Assembly (NCBI GenBank): GCA_018262795.1 | Contig: JADFDM010000010.1 | Coordinates: forward strand, 80,355-144,354 | From: Sphingobacteriales bacterium | GTDB taxonomy: Bacteria; Bacteroidota; Bacteroidia; Chitinophagales; LD1 | DNA: 64,000 nucleotides | Direction of reading: 5' to 3' | In this document: piece by piece, positions 28,037 to 36,926 of the stretch | How positions within the stretch are numbered: the first letter of the stretch is position 1 | Layout of the letters: every line of letters starts with the position of its first letter | Translations under genes and position numbers: made by a program | Notes under the pieces: model-generated | The model's input: only the letters and a program-made list of their open reading frames with translations | The model's database searches: none | What the model was told of the DNA's origin: nothing

Positions 28037-28810
28037 CTAAGAACGCTCGAAATAATAAACAAAGCCATGTGTGTAGGTACTTTTAAAAATAAAGCCTTGG
28101 GACAGTAAATGACTAAAGAGTTTGCTATTAGCATCATCTCCAACTTCCGGATAAAATGGATGCGTATCCAGGATAATTTTTTTTATACAATTTGGTAGGG
28201 TTTTGCTTAGTAAATGGATTTCTCCTCCTTCAATATCACAAAGCAAAATATTTGGCTTAAATTCTTCTATTTTCTCAGCAAAGTTAGCGGTAGGGACTTT
28301 CACCACTTCCTTTGTATCGTCAGGAAAAGTATTAGATGCCCAAAAATCTTCAGATAAATAGAAGTTAACAGATGCCCCTAAAGAGGTATCATTCACTAAG
28401 AAGAGATTCTCGATTTTAATTGAAAAATTATTCAGCGCATAATTCTCTTTGATAATGGGAATTAAATTAGGGTTTGCTTCAAATGACCGAACATTATCTT
28501 CTCCAAGTATTTGTGCAGAGCAGATAGAATTGTATCCCATTCCTGTCCCAATTTCCAGCAGTTTATCTCCGGGCTGTAAAACGCGCTTTAATATGCTATG
28601 CTCCCCCCGTTCGTAAGATCCAACAAGGAATGATTTATAGATGTTGATAGAGATTATTTTTCGGTCAATTTTTAGTTTTACTCCATTGAGATTAAAAAAT
28701 GGAGCGTTAGAAAACGCTAAGTGCCAAGCAATTTTTGTCATCTTGAAAAAATCAGCTATTGACTTGGGTGCATACAGAAACTCTGAAATGAAAATCTTTA
28801 TTTTTTTCAT
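28037..28810 (-). CDS. FkbM-family SAM-dependent methyltransferase
   Basis: A 257-residue methyltransferase. The SAM-binding loop is LLEIGTGMGYNSICSAQ at about residues 84-100; it is followed by the acidic VRSFEANPNLIPIIKENYALN and by ILLCDIEGGEIHLL, the FkbM hallmark. In polysaccharide clusters, FkbM proteins commonly O-methylate a sugar, sometimes capping chain growth. It is separated from both neighbours by long non-coding gaps (218 and 415 bases), so it may be transcribed on its own. Confidence 0.85.
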   Translation of the reverse strand: MKKIKIFISEFLYAPKSIADFFKMTKIAWHLAFSNAPFFNLNGVKLKIDRKIISINIYKSFLVGSYERGEHSILKRVLQPGDKLLEIGTGMGYNSICSAQILGEDNVRSFEANPNLIPIIKENYALNNFSIKIENLFLVNDTSLGASVNFYLSEDFWASNTFPDDTKEVVKVPTANFAEKIEEFKPNILLCDIEGGEIHLLSKTLPNCIKKIILDTHPFYPEVGDDANSKLFSHLLSQGFIFKSTYTHGFVYYFERS

Positions 28811-29225
28811 AACTAGCTATTGGTAGATGAATGGGGTTTGTACATTTAGAATTGGCATGAGAAACAATCTTGTGCAATAATATTTTTACTAATTGCCTCT
28901 CTATTAATACGTGTAAGCCAAGCGATAGCAACCGGTACAAAAATTCTTGAATTCAGAGGGCCTTCTGCTAAGTCGGTTATAAAGTTCATTCGTTGGTTTT
29001 GTAGGTGCTGCTTAAAATATCAATGGTACGAATAAGCTATTACAATTTTTCATTTCAGAGAAGTTATCCATTTAGATAGCTATTTTAGCCCGCGCCAAAG
29101 TGTCATTTTTATTGTTCTGTGGCAAGGTTCTCTAAAGTCATCTATAGCTGGATTTACTCATAGCCACATAAAGTAGATTGGCGTTTAAGAATGCCCCTAA
29201 TTCGTAGGCTATGCGATTCTTGTTT
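28811..29225. other. Gene-free gap between the methyltransferase and the ABC ATPase
   Basis: A 415-base AT-rich stretch. Short frames exist on both strands, but none continues far or resembles a known family. It presumably holds the promoter of the methyltransferase gene and the 3' end of the ABC operon. No clear terminator hairpin or repeat was seen. The size is unusual inside an otherwise tightly packed locus and may mark a former gene. Confidence 0.5.
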
Positions 29226-30500
29226 TCAATTAATAATCTGAGTTACGATCCCTTCGGTATTAATATAGCCGGAAATGCTTGTTCCTTGCGTAAAACCAAA
29301 ATGATTCCCCTGCTTGTCCACTTCCATCACTTCAAACGAAACACCGCAAATGATGTGGTCAAGAGTAGTGGTGGATGAACGCACTCCCAAATCAATAAAA
29401 TATTTACCGGGAACAAATTTGGGTTCGGTAAGTAGTACTTTTAATGACAGTGTGTCTGAGCCTTCAGGAAAAGCATAAGCTTCGCCCGATTCAAAAGTGC
29501 ATATTCTTAATCCCGAAGTATCATTAATACCGAATCCAAACTCTAATGCTGTAATGTTTCTATCAATACGCCTGACACTAAAAGTCAGCTCTAAGGGTTC
29601 TCTCCAGAAGAACTGCGATCTGGCTTCGATAGCTTCTATCCTCACCAATTTACCGTAACGTTCCATATCTCGGGAAAAATCGGCTATAGCTTTTCCTTCA
29701 TTTATTTTGAGCGAATCCGCAAAATAATTTTTTATCCCCTCTTGGGTAGGGCCTTCAAACCCTACTCTGCCATTTCTAATTATCAATGTTTTGGAACACA
29801 AAGCATCTATGGCGGCCATGTTGTGGCTCACAAACAGAACCGTTCTTCCTTGTCCGCTTACATCTTTCAATTTCCCCAAACACTTTTTCTGAAACTCTGC
29901 ATCGCCTACAGCTAGTACTTCATCCACAATTAATATTTCGGGATCTAAATGGGCCGCCACAGCAAAAGCAAGCCGCACATACATTCCGGAAGAGTATCGC
30001 TTGACAGGAGTATCAATGTATTTTTCAACGCCACTGAAAGCAACTATTTCATCGAATTTTGAGCGAATCTCTGACTTGGTCATACCGAGAATAGCTCCAT
30101 TCAGAAATGTATTTTCTTTGCCGGTCAGTTCCGGATGAAAACCGGTCCCTACTTCCAAAAGGGATGCTATTCTTCCTTTTATTTTGATTTGACCCTTGGT
30201 AGGCCCGGTCACTTTTGATAAAATTTTTAAGAGAGTAGATTTGCCGGCTCCATTCTTTCCAATGATTCCAAGAACCTCTCCCTGTTTTACTTCAAAATTT
30301 ATATTTTGTAGTGCCCACACATATTCGGCATTTCCTTTTTCTGCTCGGGTATTCAGTTCTGTCACTTTTTCATAGGGGTCATCTAACCCGCGTAGCTTAT
30401 ACCACCATCGGTTCAGGTCGTGAGCCAAGGTGCCAGTACTCACAACTCCCAGCTTGTATTGTTTATATAAATCTTCTATTTTTATTACAGTGTCAGCCAT
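29226..30500 (-). CDS. wzt: Polysaccharide ABC transporter ATPase with C-terminal glycan-binding domain
   Basis: A 424-residue ATPase of the Wzt/TagH type. Walker A is GKNGAGKST at residues 81-89, the signature is YSSGM at 169-173, and Walker B is ILIVDE at 189-194. A further 170 residues form the C-terminal beta-sandwich that, in Wzt, binds the capped end of the finished chain. It works with the permease encoded 12 bases upstream to export an undecaprenyl-linked glycan made entirely in the cytoplasm. The presence of the C-terminal domain suggests a chain whose length is set by a terminal modification, perhaps the FkbM methyl group. Confidence 0.92.
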   Translation of the reverse strand: MADTVIKIEDLYKQYKLGVVSTGTLAHDLNRWWYKLRGLDDPYEKVTELNTRAEKGNAEYVWALQNINFEVKQGEVLGIIGKNGAGKSTLLKILSKVTGPTKGQIKIKGRIASLLEVGTGFHPELTGKENTFLNGAILGMTKSEIRSKFDEIVAFSGVEKYIDTPVKRYSSGMYVRLAFAVAAHLDPEILIVDEVLAVGDAEFQKKCLGKLKDVSGQGRTVLFVSHNMAAIDALCSKTLIIRNGRVGFEGPTQEGIKNYFADSLKINEGKAIADFSRDMERYGKLVRIEAIEARSQFFWREPLELTFSVRRIDRNITALEFGFGINDTSGLRICTFESGEAYAFPEGSDTLSLKVLLTEPKFVPGKYFIDLGVRSSTTTLDHIICGVSFEVMEVDKQGNHFGFTQGTSISGYINTEGIVTQIIN

Positions 30501-30512
30501 TTCTTCTCGTTT

Positions 30513-31394
30513 CTATACAGTATCCATGAAACTCTTTTCCACCTGATTAAAAATGATGATGCCCATAAAAAGCACTACCGATGTAAAAGTAGCACTGTAA
30601 ACCAGTAAGGCAGGCTCAAATACCCCCTGCCCAAATACGGAATACCTAAATGTTTCAATAATTCCTGTAACCGGATTTAGCATCAGCACCTGCCGCAAAT
30701 GCCCACCGGTAGAACTGAGAGGGTAAATTACAGGAGTCGCATACATCATAAGTTGTACACTAAATTGCAGTAGAAAAGTAAGATCGCGATACTTCGTGGT
30801 GAGCGATGAAAAAATAATACCTAAGCCCAGCCCCAACAACGCCATTAAAAGGATCAACAAAGGGATCAATAAAATTGTCCACTGAAAATGTAATTGAAAT
30901 TGGCCATTGAGATAATACACTATGAATAAAAGGAAAAACAATCCGAGTTGAATGCCCAATTTCAAGAGATTGGAAATAACTATGGACAAGGGGGTCGTGA
31001 GCCTCGGAAAGTAAACTTTGCCAAAAATAGAAGCATTCGTTACAAAAATATTAGAGGTTTTGCTGAAGCAATCAGCAAAATAAGTCCACAATGTAACTCC
31101 CGACATATAGAATAAAATTGGTGGGATTCCATCGGTAGAGAGGCGGGCTACTTTAGTGAATACGATAAAGAAAATAAGTGTGGTTAGCACCGGCTGAATA
31201 ATCAACCATAAAGGGCCCAGTATAGTCTGTTTGTAAATTGCAACAAAATCGCGTTGAACAAAAAGAGCAATCAAATCCCGGTACCGCCATACCTCTCCCA
31301 AATTAATATCTAGAAAATTTCTTTTCGGGGAGATGATCTCTGTCCATCCCGTTTCCCCGCTGATTGCATTAGTGGACGGTTTTTTGCTCCTCAT
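30513..31394 (-). CDS. wzm: Polysaccharide ABC transporter permease
   Basis: A 293-residue ABC-2 type permease. A cytoplasmic N-terminal part (WRYRDLIALFVQRDFVAIYKQT) leads into six predicted membrane helices, with LGPLWLIIQPVLTTLIFFIVF as the first and the usual MYATPVIYPLS segment before the last pair. It forms the membrane channel for the Wzt ATPase encoded directly downstream. The length and the conserved QRDF segment fit the Wzm/KpsM group of O-antigen and capsule exporters. Confidence 0.92.
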   Translation of the reverse strand: MRSKKPSTNAISGETGWTEIISPKRNFLDINLGEVWRYRDLIALFVQRDFVAIYKQTILGPLWLIIQPVLTTLIFFIVFTKVARLSTDGIPPILFYMSGVTLWTYFADCFSKTSNIFVTNASIFGKVYFPRLTTPLSIVISNLLKLGIQLGLFFLLFIVYYLNGQFQLHFQWTILLIPLLILLMALLGLGLGIIFSSLTTKYRDLTFLLQFSVQLMMYATPVIYPLSSTGGHLRQVLMLNPVTGIIETFRYSVFGQGVFEPALLVYSATFTSVVLFMGIIIFNQVEKSFMDTV

Positions 31395-31565
31395 TTGAAT
31401 AAATTAGCTAAGTCTCAACAATTCGCTTTTGCAAAGGGTAAGGATAATCGGCTTTTATTGAATGCGCAAATAAAAAAAAATAATTAGTACAGACTCTATT
31501 TTTCGCAAATTGAAGAAATAGGATTGGCAGATAATTTCGCCATGCTACACATCGAAAAAGTTGCT

Positions 31566-32927
31566 TTAAACTGAAAGAGGTTTTTTAATTTGTTTTCTCC
31601 CATTTCTGATACTCCCATTGACATTTAGATGTTGATTAACTAAAATAAATGTAACAGCGAAAAACGGAAGAATAGGTATTCGATACCTTACTAAAGCTCC
31701 ATAGTTGAAACTTGTAAGGCCGATGGCGGTTCCTAAAATAAAAATGAAAGGAATGCAAAACATAATGATGTGATCCTTCATGAGTACCGCGAGTAGTTTA
31801 TACAATTTTTTATTGAAGAATACACGGGTAACAAAGAGGTATAAAAAAATGAAACTTTCAATCCCCGACAACAACATCACCGGGCTTCGAATTTGCCAGA
31901 AAAATGGCCCAAAAAGAGTTACGGTAATTGCTATTGGGGCACTTTTTAAAATTCCCATAGGGGTATATTGCATATTTTCTGCAATGGAATAAGTGGAGCC
32001 TCCCTGCGTAGTATGCCAACTCCTAAACCCTTCCGCTTTTTGCTGAAGGGAGTCTAAATCATACGATTCTACCATTTCACCCATACTGCGAACAAACAAA
32101 ATGGAGGCAGCTATCCCTCCAGCTAATAGTACAGGCCCGATTAGAAACCGAAGGATAGAACTTTGTATAGCGGTGCGATAATAGGTGACCGCCATAAGGA
32201 AGAGGCAAGGCAGGGTGGTAAACAAAATAAATCCACGGATGAAAGAGACGATAAACCCGGCAAGCAGTAAAGTTGAAATATTTAACAGGATGCGTTTCTT
32301 TAGAATAAAGGCAGAGTAAAAACTGTAAAACATGGCCAATATGCAGGAAAGCATAATAGAGTCTTTCCCCACAGCCGAACCCCAAAATACGACCGATGGA
32401 ATAAAGAGAAAAGCGTAAGCGAACTGTTTGTGAAGCATCGGATAGATTCCGGCCAACAAGCGGAAAACGACCCACTGAAACTTGTAAGATAGGTAAGCAA
32501 ATAAGGCACATAAGGCAAAGTAAGAGTTGAAGCAAAGCAGGTTCAAAAGAGCACCTATCCTGATAGTAGTAAGACTTGCCGCACCTCGGCAAAGGTACCC
32601 CACACTATGAGCATTTGCCCATTGAAAACATTGATAGGGATAAGAACTATTTGGTGAAAGAGTAAAGGAAAAAAAGGAACCGGGGTCGCTGAAGAATAGG
32701 CCAAATGTAGGCTCAATGGTATGGAAAAAGTTAATGCTGTCTCCTCCTCCATAATAAAGCAGGTAAATCAAAACAAAGCTAAAAGTGCCAATGAATTTAA
32801 AATGAAGACCCCTTAAATAGTATTTCTTGTAAAGAGGGTTTCGGCTATTTTTCTTTACGGTATTTTTGGCAAGGAAATAAAAGAAGGCTACGTATAGCAA
32901 GCCTAAAACCCAATCAAAAGCATTCAT
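31566..32927 (-). CDS. Polytopic membrane protein, possibly a glycan polymerase
   Basis: A 453-residue protein with about ten hydrophobic segments spread over its length and a longer hydrophilic loop near residues 280-320 (ESYDLDSLQQKAEGFRSW). I do not recognise a defined family motif. Position between the ABC exporter genes and asnB, and the topology, fit an O-antigen polymerase or another membrane glycan enzyme, but ABC-dependent pathways do not need a Wzy. It is divergent from the asnB gene, with only 44 bases between their starts. Confidence 0.6.
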   Translation of the reverse strand: MNAFDWVLGLLYVAFFYFLAKNTVKKNSRNPLYKKYYLRGLHFKFIGTFSFVLIYLLYYGGGDSINFFHTIEPTFGLFFSDPGSFFSFTLSPNSSYPYQCFQWANAHSVGYLCRGAASLTTIRIGALLNLLCFNSYFALCALFAYLSYKFQWVVFRLLAGIYPMLHKQFAYAFLFIPSVVFWGSAVGKDSIMLSCILAMFYSFYSAFILKKRILLNISTLLLAGFIVSFIRGFILFTTLPCLFLMAVTYYRTAIQSSILRFLIGPVLLAGGIAASILFVRSMGEMVESYDLDSLQQKAEGFRSWHTTQGGSTYSIAENMQYTPMGILKSAPIAITVTLFGPFFWQIRSPVMLLSGIESFIFLYLFVTRVFFNKKLYKLLAVLMKDHIIMFCIPFIFILGTAIGLTSFNYGALVRYRIPILPFFAVTFILVNQHLNVNGSIRNGRKQIKKPLSV

Positions 32928-32971
32928 AACTTCTGCCCGAAATTAACCGATTATTACATCTTTGTAATTCT

Positions 32972-34876
32972 ATGTGTGGTATAGTCGGTTTTCTCACCCA
33001 AACTCAACAGCATCAATATTCGGAGTGCTTAACTAAAGCGGTTAAGTCGCTTTCAAAACGGGGGCCGGATGCACAGCTAACTTTAGAGCTGTCTGAAAAA
33101 GTGGGGTTTGGTCATGCGAGGTTATCGGTGATTGATACTTCCAGCGTGGCGAATCAGCCAATGACCGATGTGTCAGGGCGATATACGATCCTATTTAATG
33201 GGGAGATATTTAATTACAGAGAACTCCGCGAACAATTTATCCCGGACATTCAACTGCGCACTCACTCCGATACCGAGGTTTTGTTGCACCTTTTTATTCA
33301 ACTCGGAAAGGAATGCCTCCCTTTACTAAATGGCTTTTTTGCTTTTGCAGTTTATGATAAGGAAACGAAGGAGATTTTTTTGGCCAGAGATCGGTACGGC
33401 ATCAAGCCACTATATATTTATGCAAAGGATCAACAGCTCATTTTTGCCAGTGAATTAAAGGCTATCCTTCAATTTCCTATTACAAAAGAAATAGACTATG
33501 ACTCGCTTGCTATTTATTTACAGCTTAATTATTTACCGGGAAACAAATCCATGTTGAAACACGTGGAGAAACTGCTGCCGGGTCATTGGGCGTTTATTTC
33601 AGACGGAGGTATTTGCAAAAAGGAGCGATATTATATAGTGCCGTTTCATCCCGGAGAAATATTAGAGAAGCCGGAGCAAGACTATGACAAGAGCAAAGCA
33701 CAACTCAGAAAGTTAGTAGAGGAGGCCGTGCAACGAAGATTAGTGAGCGATGTGCCCTTGGGTACTTTTCTAAGTGGAGGTATTGACTCCTCTATCGTTA
33801 CTTATTGTGCTTCTCAAAATGTTAGGCATTTAAATACCTTCAGTATCGGTTTTAAAGACGAACCTTTTTTTGATGAAACACAGTATGCCAATCTGGTAGC
33901 AAAGAAATTTCAAACCAACCATACCGTATTTTCTATTTCAAATGACGACATGTTCGGCTGCATTCATCACGTTTTAGATTATATGGATGAACCCTTTGCC
34001 GACTCCTCTGCCATCGCGGTGTATCTGTTGAGTAATTACACGAAGCAAAAAGTCACCGTTGCCCTTTCCGGAGATGGAGGCGATGAGTTATTTGCCGGAT
34101 ACAATAAACACAAAGCGGAATTTTTGATTCGGAAGAATACGGTCTTCAACCAATTAGTAAAAGTCGGCTCTCCGTTTTTCAAATTATTGCCCAAGTCACG
34201 CCATTCAAAATGGACCAATTTGTTCCGCCAGTTGGAGCGATTTTCTGATGGGTTGCAGTTGAACCCAGCAGAGCGCTATTGGAGATGGTGTGCCTTTCAA
34301 AGCGATACAGAAGTATTCTCAATGTTAGCTCATCCCGAGAAAATTAATCACAGCGAGATAAAGGATTTTCAAAAGTCAATGGCCGGCTTCATCCATGAAA
34401 GTGGAGACTTGAACGATGTGTTGCTGGCCGATTTGCAAATGGTGCTACCGGGCGACATGCTTACAAAAGTAGATAGTATGAGTATGGCGAATAGCCTCGA
34501 AGTAAGAGTGCCGCTTTTAGATTATACGGTGGTAGATTTTGCCTTCTCTTTGCCGGTAAGTTTTAAAATTAAAGAGGGAAACGGAAAAAGGATATTAAAA
34601 GATGCCTTTGCAGATGTATTACCCAAGGAGTTGTTTACTCGCCCTAAAAAAGGCTTTGAGGTCCCTTTATTAAAGTGGCTGCAAAACGAGTTAAGGGGAA
34701 TGATTGAACAAGATCTTTTGGAGGATAGCTTTATCAAAGAGCAAGGCATATTTAACCCGGAATCTATCCGAAAAATTAAAGAGAAGGTTTTCAGCAATAA
34801 CCCGGGAGATGTACATGCTATTATCTGGAGTTTAGTTGTGTTTCAGCATTGGTATAAACGATATATGAAAGAATAA
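32972..34876 (+). CDS. asnB: Asparagine synthase (glutamine-hydrolysing)-like amidotransferase
   Basis: A 634-residue class II amidotransferase. Cys2 after Met is the glutaminase nucleophile (MCGIVGF), with FNGEIFNYRELRE and RDRYGIKPLY in the N-terminal domain. The synthetase domain has the PP-loop SGGIDSS starting at residue 268 and later GDGGDELFAGYNKH. Paralogues of this length in polysaccharide clusters are often not for asparagine supply but for amidating a uronic acid in the glycan. The neighbouring UDP-glucuronate-epimerase-like enzyme would provide such a sugar. It opens the plus-strand half of the locus. Confidence 0.9.
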   Translation: MCGIVGFLTQTQQHQYSECLTKAVKSLSKRGPDAQLTLELSEKVGFGHARLSVIDTSSVANQPMTDVSGRYTILFNGEIFNYRELREQFIPDIQLRTHSDTEVLLHLFIQLGKECLPLLNGFFAFAVYDKETKEIFLARDRYGIKPLYIYAKDQQLIFASELKAILQFPITKEIDYDSLAIYLQLNYLPGNKSMLKHVEKLLPGHWAFISDGGICKKERYYIVPFHPGEILEKPEQDYDKSKAQLRKLVEEAVQRRLVSDVPLGTFLSGGIDSSIVTYCASQNVRHLNTFSIGFKDEPFFDETQYANLVAKKFQTNHTVFSISNDDMFGCIHHVLDYMDEPFADSSAIAVYLLSNYTKQKVTVALSGDGGDELFAGYNKHKAEFLIRKNTVFNQLVKVGSPFFKLLPKSRHSKWTNLFRQLERFSDGLQLNPAERYWRWCAFQSDTEVFSMLAHPEKINHSEIKDFQKSMAGFIHESGDLNDVLLADLQMVLPGDMLTKVDSMSMANSLEVRVPLLDYTVVDFAFSLPVSFKIKEGNGKRILKDAFADVLPKELFTRPKKGFEVPLLKWLQNELRGMIEQDLLEDSFIKEQGIFNPESIRKIKEKVFSNNPGDVHAIIWSLVVFQHWYKRYMKE

Positions 34877-34910
34877 TGCAGAGCTTTACCTATCAAATGA
34901 AATTGTTTCT

Positions 34911-36092
34911 ATGCCCAGAGTTTTGAGAATTATTAATCGGTTGAATCTGGGCGGGCCTACTTTTAATGCCGCCTACCTTACAAAATATTTGGCGCCTGAA
35001 TTTGAAACACTATTAGTTTCAGGCATGAAGGACGATACCGAGGAAAGTTCTGAATTTATCGTGAACGAATTGGGCCTTCAGCCGGTCTATCTCCCCGATA
35101 TGTATCGAGAGTTGAACCCATTTAAAGATTACAAATCCTATTACAGACTTCGCAAAATTATTGAAGAATTTAAGCCGGATATCGTTCATACCCATGCCGC
35201 AAAAGCCGGAGCCGTAGGTCGCTTGGCAGCCGCGCATAGCGGGGTAAAGGTGATTGTTCATACTTTTCATGGGCATGTATTTCATTCATATTTCAATCCG
35301 GTAAAGAGCCGTATGTTTTTAGAGGTTGAACGTTATCTTGCCAGAAAAACAACTAAGATTATCGCTTTAAGTGAGCTGCAAAAACAGGAATTGACCGAAA
35401 CCTTTGCAGTTGCCCCTAAAGACAAGTTCGTAGTCATTCCGTTGGGGTTTGACTTGGCCAAGTTTGAAACGAATAAAGAAGGAAAGAGAAAGCTGTTTCG
35501 CGAGCAACATCATGTTGCGGATGATGAAATAGCCATAGGAATTGTGGGAAGACTGGTACCTATAAAAAATCATGAGCTTTTTTTGAGAGCGATAAAAGAG
35601 GTGAGTGAAAAGACCACGAAAAAAATTAGAGTATTTATTATCGGAGATGGAGAAGAGCGGGCATCTTTAGAGATCTTGTCGCGCGAGTTGGGCTTACTGA
35701 ATAAGGGAAGCGATAAAATGGACAGCTGTATTGTAACGTTTACAAGTTGGATAAAGGAGATTGATGTCTCTAATGCCGGAATGGATATTATTGCCTTAAC
35801 CTCCAACAACGAAGGTACACCGGTTAGTTTAATTGAAGCGCAAGCTTCGGGTGTTCCGGTGGTATCAACAGATGTGGGAGGGGTAAGAAATATTATTTTA
35901 GATAGAGGAACAGGTTGGTTATCGCCACCGAGAGATATTAAAGCACTTTCTGAAAATCTTTTGAAATTGGTAGAAAATGATGAAGTTAGGCGTAAAATGT
36001 CAGCAGCAGGTAGCGAAAATGTTAGAATCAGATTCAGTTATCAAAGGCTGTGTTCCGATATATCAGCTTTGTACTCCAACCTGATAAAATAA
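34911..36092 (+). CDS. Family 4 glycosyltransferase
   Basis: A 393-residue GT-B fold enzyme of the GT4 family. The N-terminal domain has RIINRLNLGGPTFNAAYLTKYL and PDIVHTHAAKAGAVGRLAA; the C-terminal donor domain has IGIVGRLVPIKNHELFLRA and the EGTPVSLIEAQASGVPVVSTDVGGV stretch containing the E-x7-E motif. Similar proteins start capsule repeat units from a lipid-linked sugar. It lies 34 bases after asnB and before the wza-like gene. Confidence 0.9.
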   Translation: MPRVLRIINRLNLGGPTFNAAYLTKYLAPEFETLLVSGMKDDTEESSEFIVNELGLQPVYLPDMYRELNPFKDYKSYYRLRKIIEEFKPDIVHTHAAKAGAVGRLAAAHSGVKVIVHTFHGHVFHSYFNPVKSRMFLEVERYLARKTTKIIALSELQKQELTETFAVAPKDKFVVIPLGFDLAKFETNKEGKRKLFREQHHVADDEIAIGIVGRLVPIKNHELFLRAIKEVSEKTTKKIRVFIIGDGEERASLEILSRELGLLNKGSDKMDSCIVTFTSWIKEIDVSNAGMDIIALTSNNEGTPVSLIEAQASGVPVVSTDVGGVRNIILDRGTGWLSPPRDIKALSENLLKLVENDEVRRKMSAAGSENVRIRFSYQRLCSDISALYSNLIK

Positions 36093-36113
36093 ATAACCGC
36101 ACTTGTTTTTTTT

Positions 36114-36121
36114 TAGATTTG
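36114..36121 (+). promoter_or_regulatory. Candidate -7 promoter element for the export genes
   Basis: TAGATTTG fits the Bacteroidota -7 consensus TAnnTTTG and lies 13 bases before the ATG at 36135. No convincing -33 TTG was seen at the proper distance, so the call rests on one short match. Confidence 0.25.
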
Positions 36122-36134
36122 CCATAATTGCGAA

Positions 36135-36926
36135 ATGAAACAACCTGCTCTCCTTTTCTCCTTTCTGTGGTTTATTGCATTAAGCGCCTTTCTCTCCTCT
36201 TGCCGGCTCTTATACCCTAATGAGATGTTTCGCCAAAAGGATTATCAATATTTTGATTTAGCGCAAAAAGAGGCCAGTCAATATCTCATTCAACCCGGAG
36301 ATGCATTTACGCTGAAGGTATATGCTCGCGATGGCTTTAAACTGATTGATGTTTTGGGCAACTCGGGAACCACTTTGTCCACCGGAGGGTCGGCCATTGG
36401 AAATGCTACACAACAATATACCTATGTTGTAGATCAGGAGGGTTTTGTGAAACTTCCGGTGCTGGGCGATTTCTTTGTAAAGGGATTCACAGAAACCGGC
36501 TTAGAACGAATGTTGAGTGAAAAGTATGCCGGATTGTTTGTAGATCCTTGGGTGTCAGTGAAAGTAGTTAACCGAAGGGTGTTTGTGTTTAACGGTAGCA
36601 CTGCCCAGATTATTTCATTACAGGAATATCCTATATCTCTAATTGAAGTAATTGCCAGAGCCGGAGGGCTGAATCAAGATGCAAAAGCGTATAACATTAA
36701 GATCATTAGAGGAGACTTTAAAAACCCTCAAATTTACTTAGTCAATCTTTCCACTCTTGAAGGCATTAGAAAAGCAGACCTATCTGTACAGCCAAACGAT
36801 ATTGTTTTAATCCAACGAAAGAGAAGAGTTGTAAGCGATGTACTGAAAGAAATGGCCCCTTATTTAAGTGCGATTACGACTATTACCACAATAATATTGT
36901 TATTTAAAGTAAGGTTTGGACAATAA
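36135..36926 (+). CDS. Outer-membrane polysaccharide export lipoprotein (Wza-like)
   Basis: A 263-residue protein with a lipoprotein signal (FLWFIALSAFLSSC; the Cys is about residue 23). It has the Poly_export domain beginning YLIQPGDAFTLKVYARDG and a SLBB-type segment around IISLQEYPISLIEVIARAGGL. Near the C-terminus is a hydrophobic helix (APYLSAITTITTIILLF) that could span the outer membrane, as in Wza. It should form the exit channel for the glycan together with the Wzc-like protein, whose gene overlaps by 11 bases. Confidence 0.9.
   Translation: MKQPALLFSFLWFIALSAFLSSCRLLYPNEMFRQKDYQYFDLAQKEASQYLIQPGDAFTLKVYARDGFKLIDVLGNSGTTLSTGGSAIGNATQQYTYVVDQEGFVKLPVLGDFFVKGFTETGLERMLSEKYAGLFVDPWVSVKVVNRRVFVFNGSTAQIISLQEYPISLIEVIARAGGLNQDAKAYNIKIIRGDFKNPQIYLVNLSTLEGIRKADLSVQPNDIVLIQRKRRVVSDVLKEMAPYLSAITTITTIILLFKVRFGQ

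Noticed and set aside
29140..29220. Short minus-strand frame resembling a protein end (IAYELGAFLNANLL)
   Set aside because: Only about 25 codons remain and no longer homologous frame exists upstream, so a pseudogene cannot be supported.
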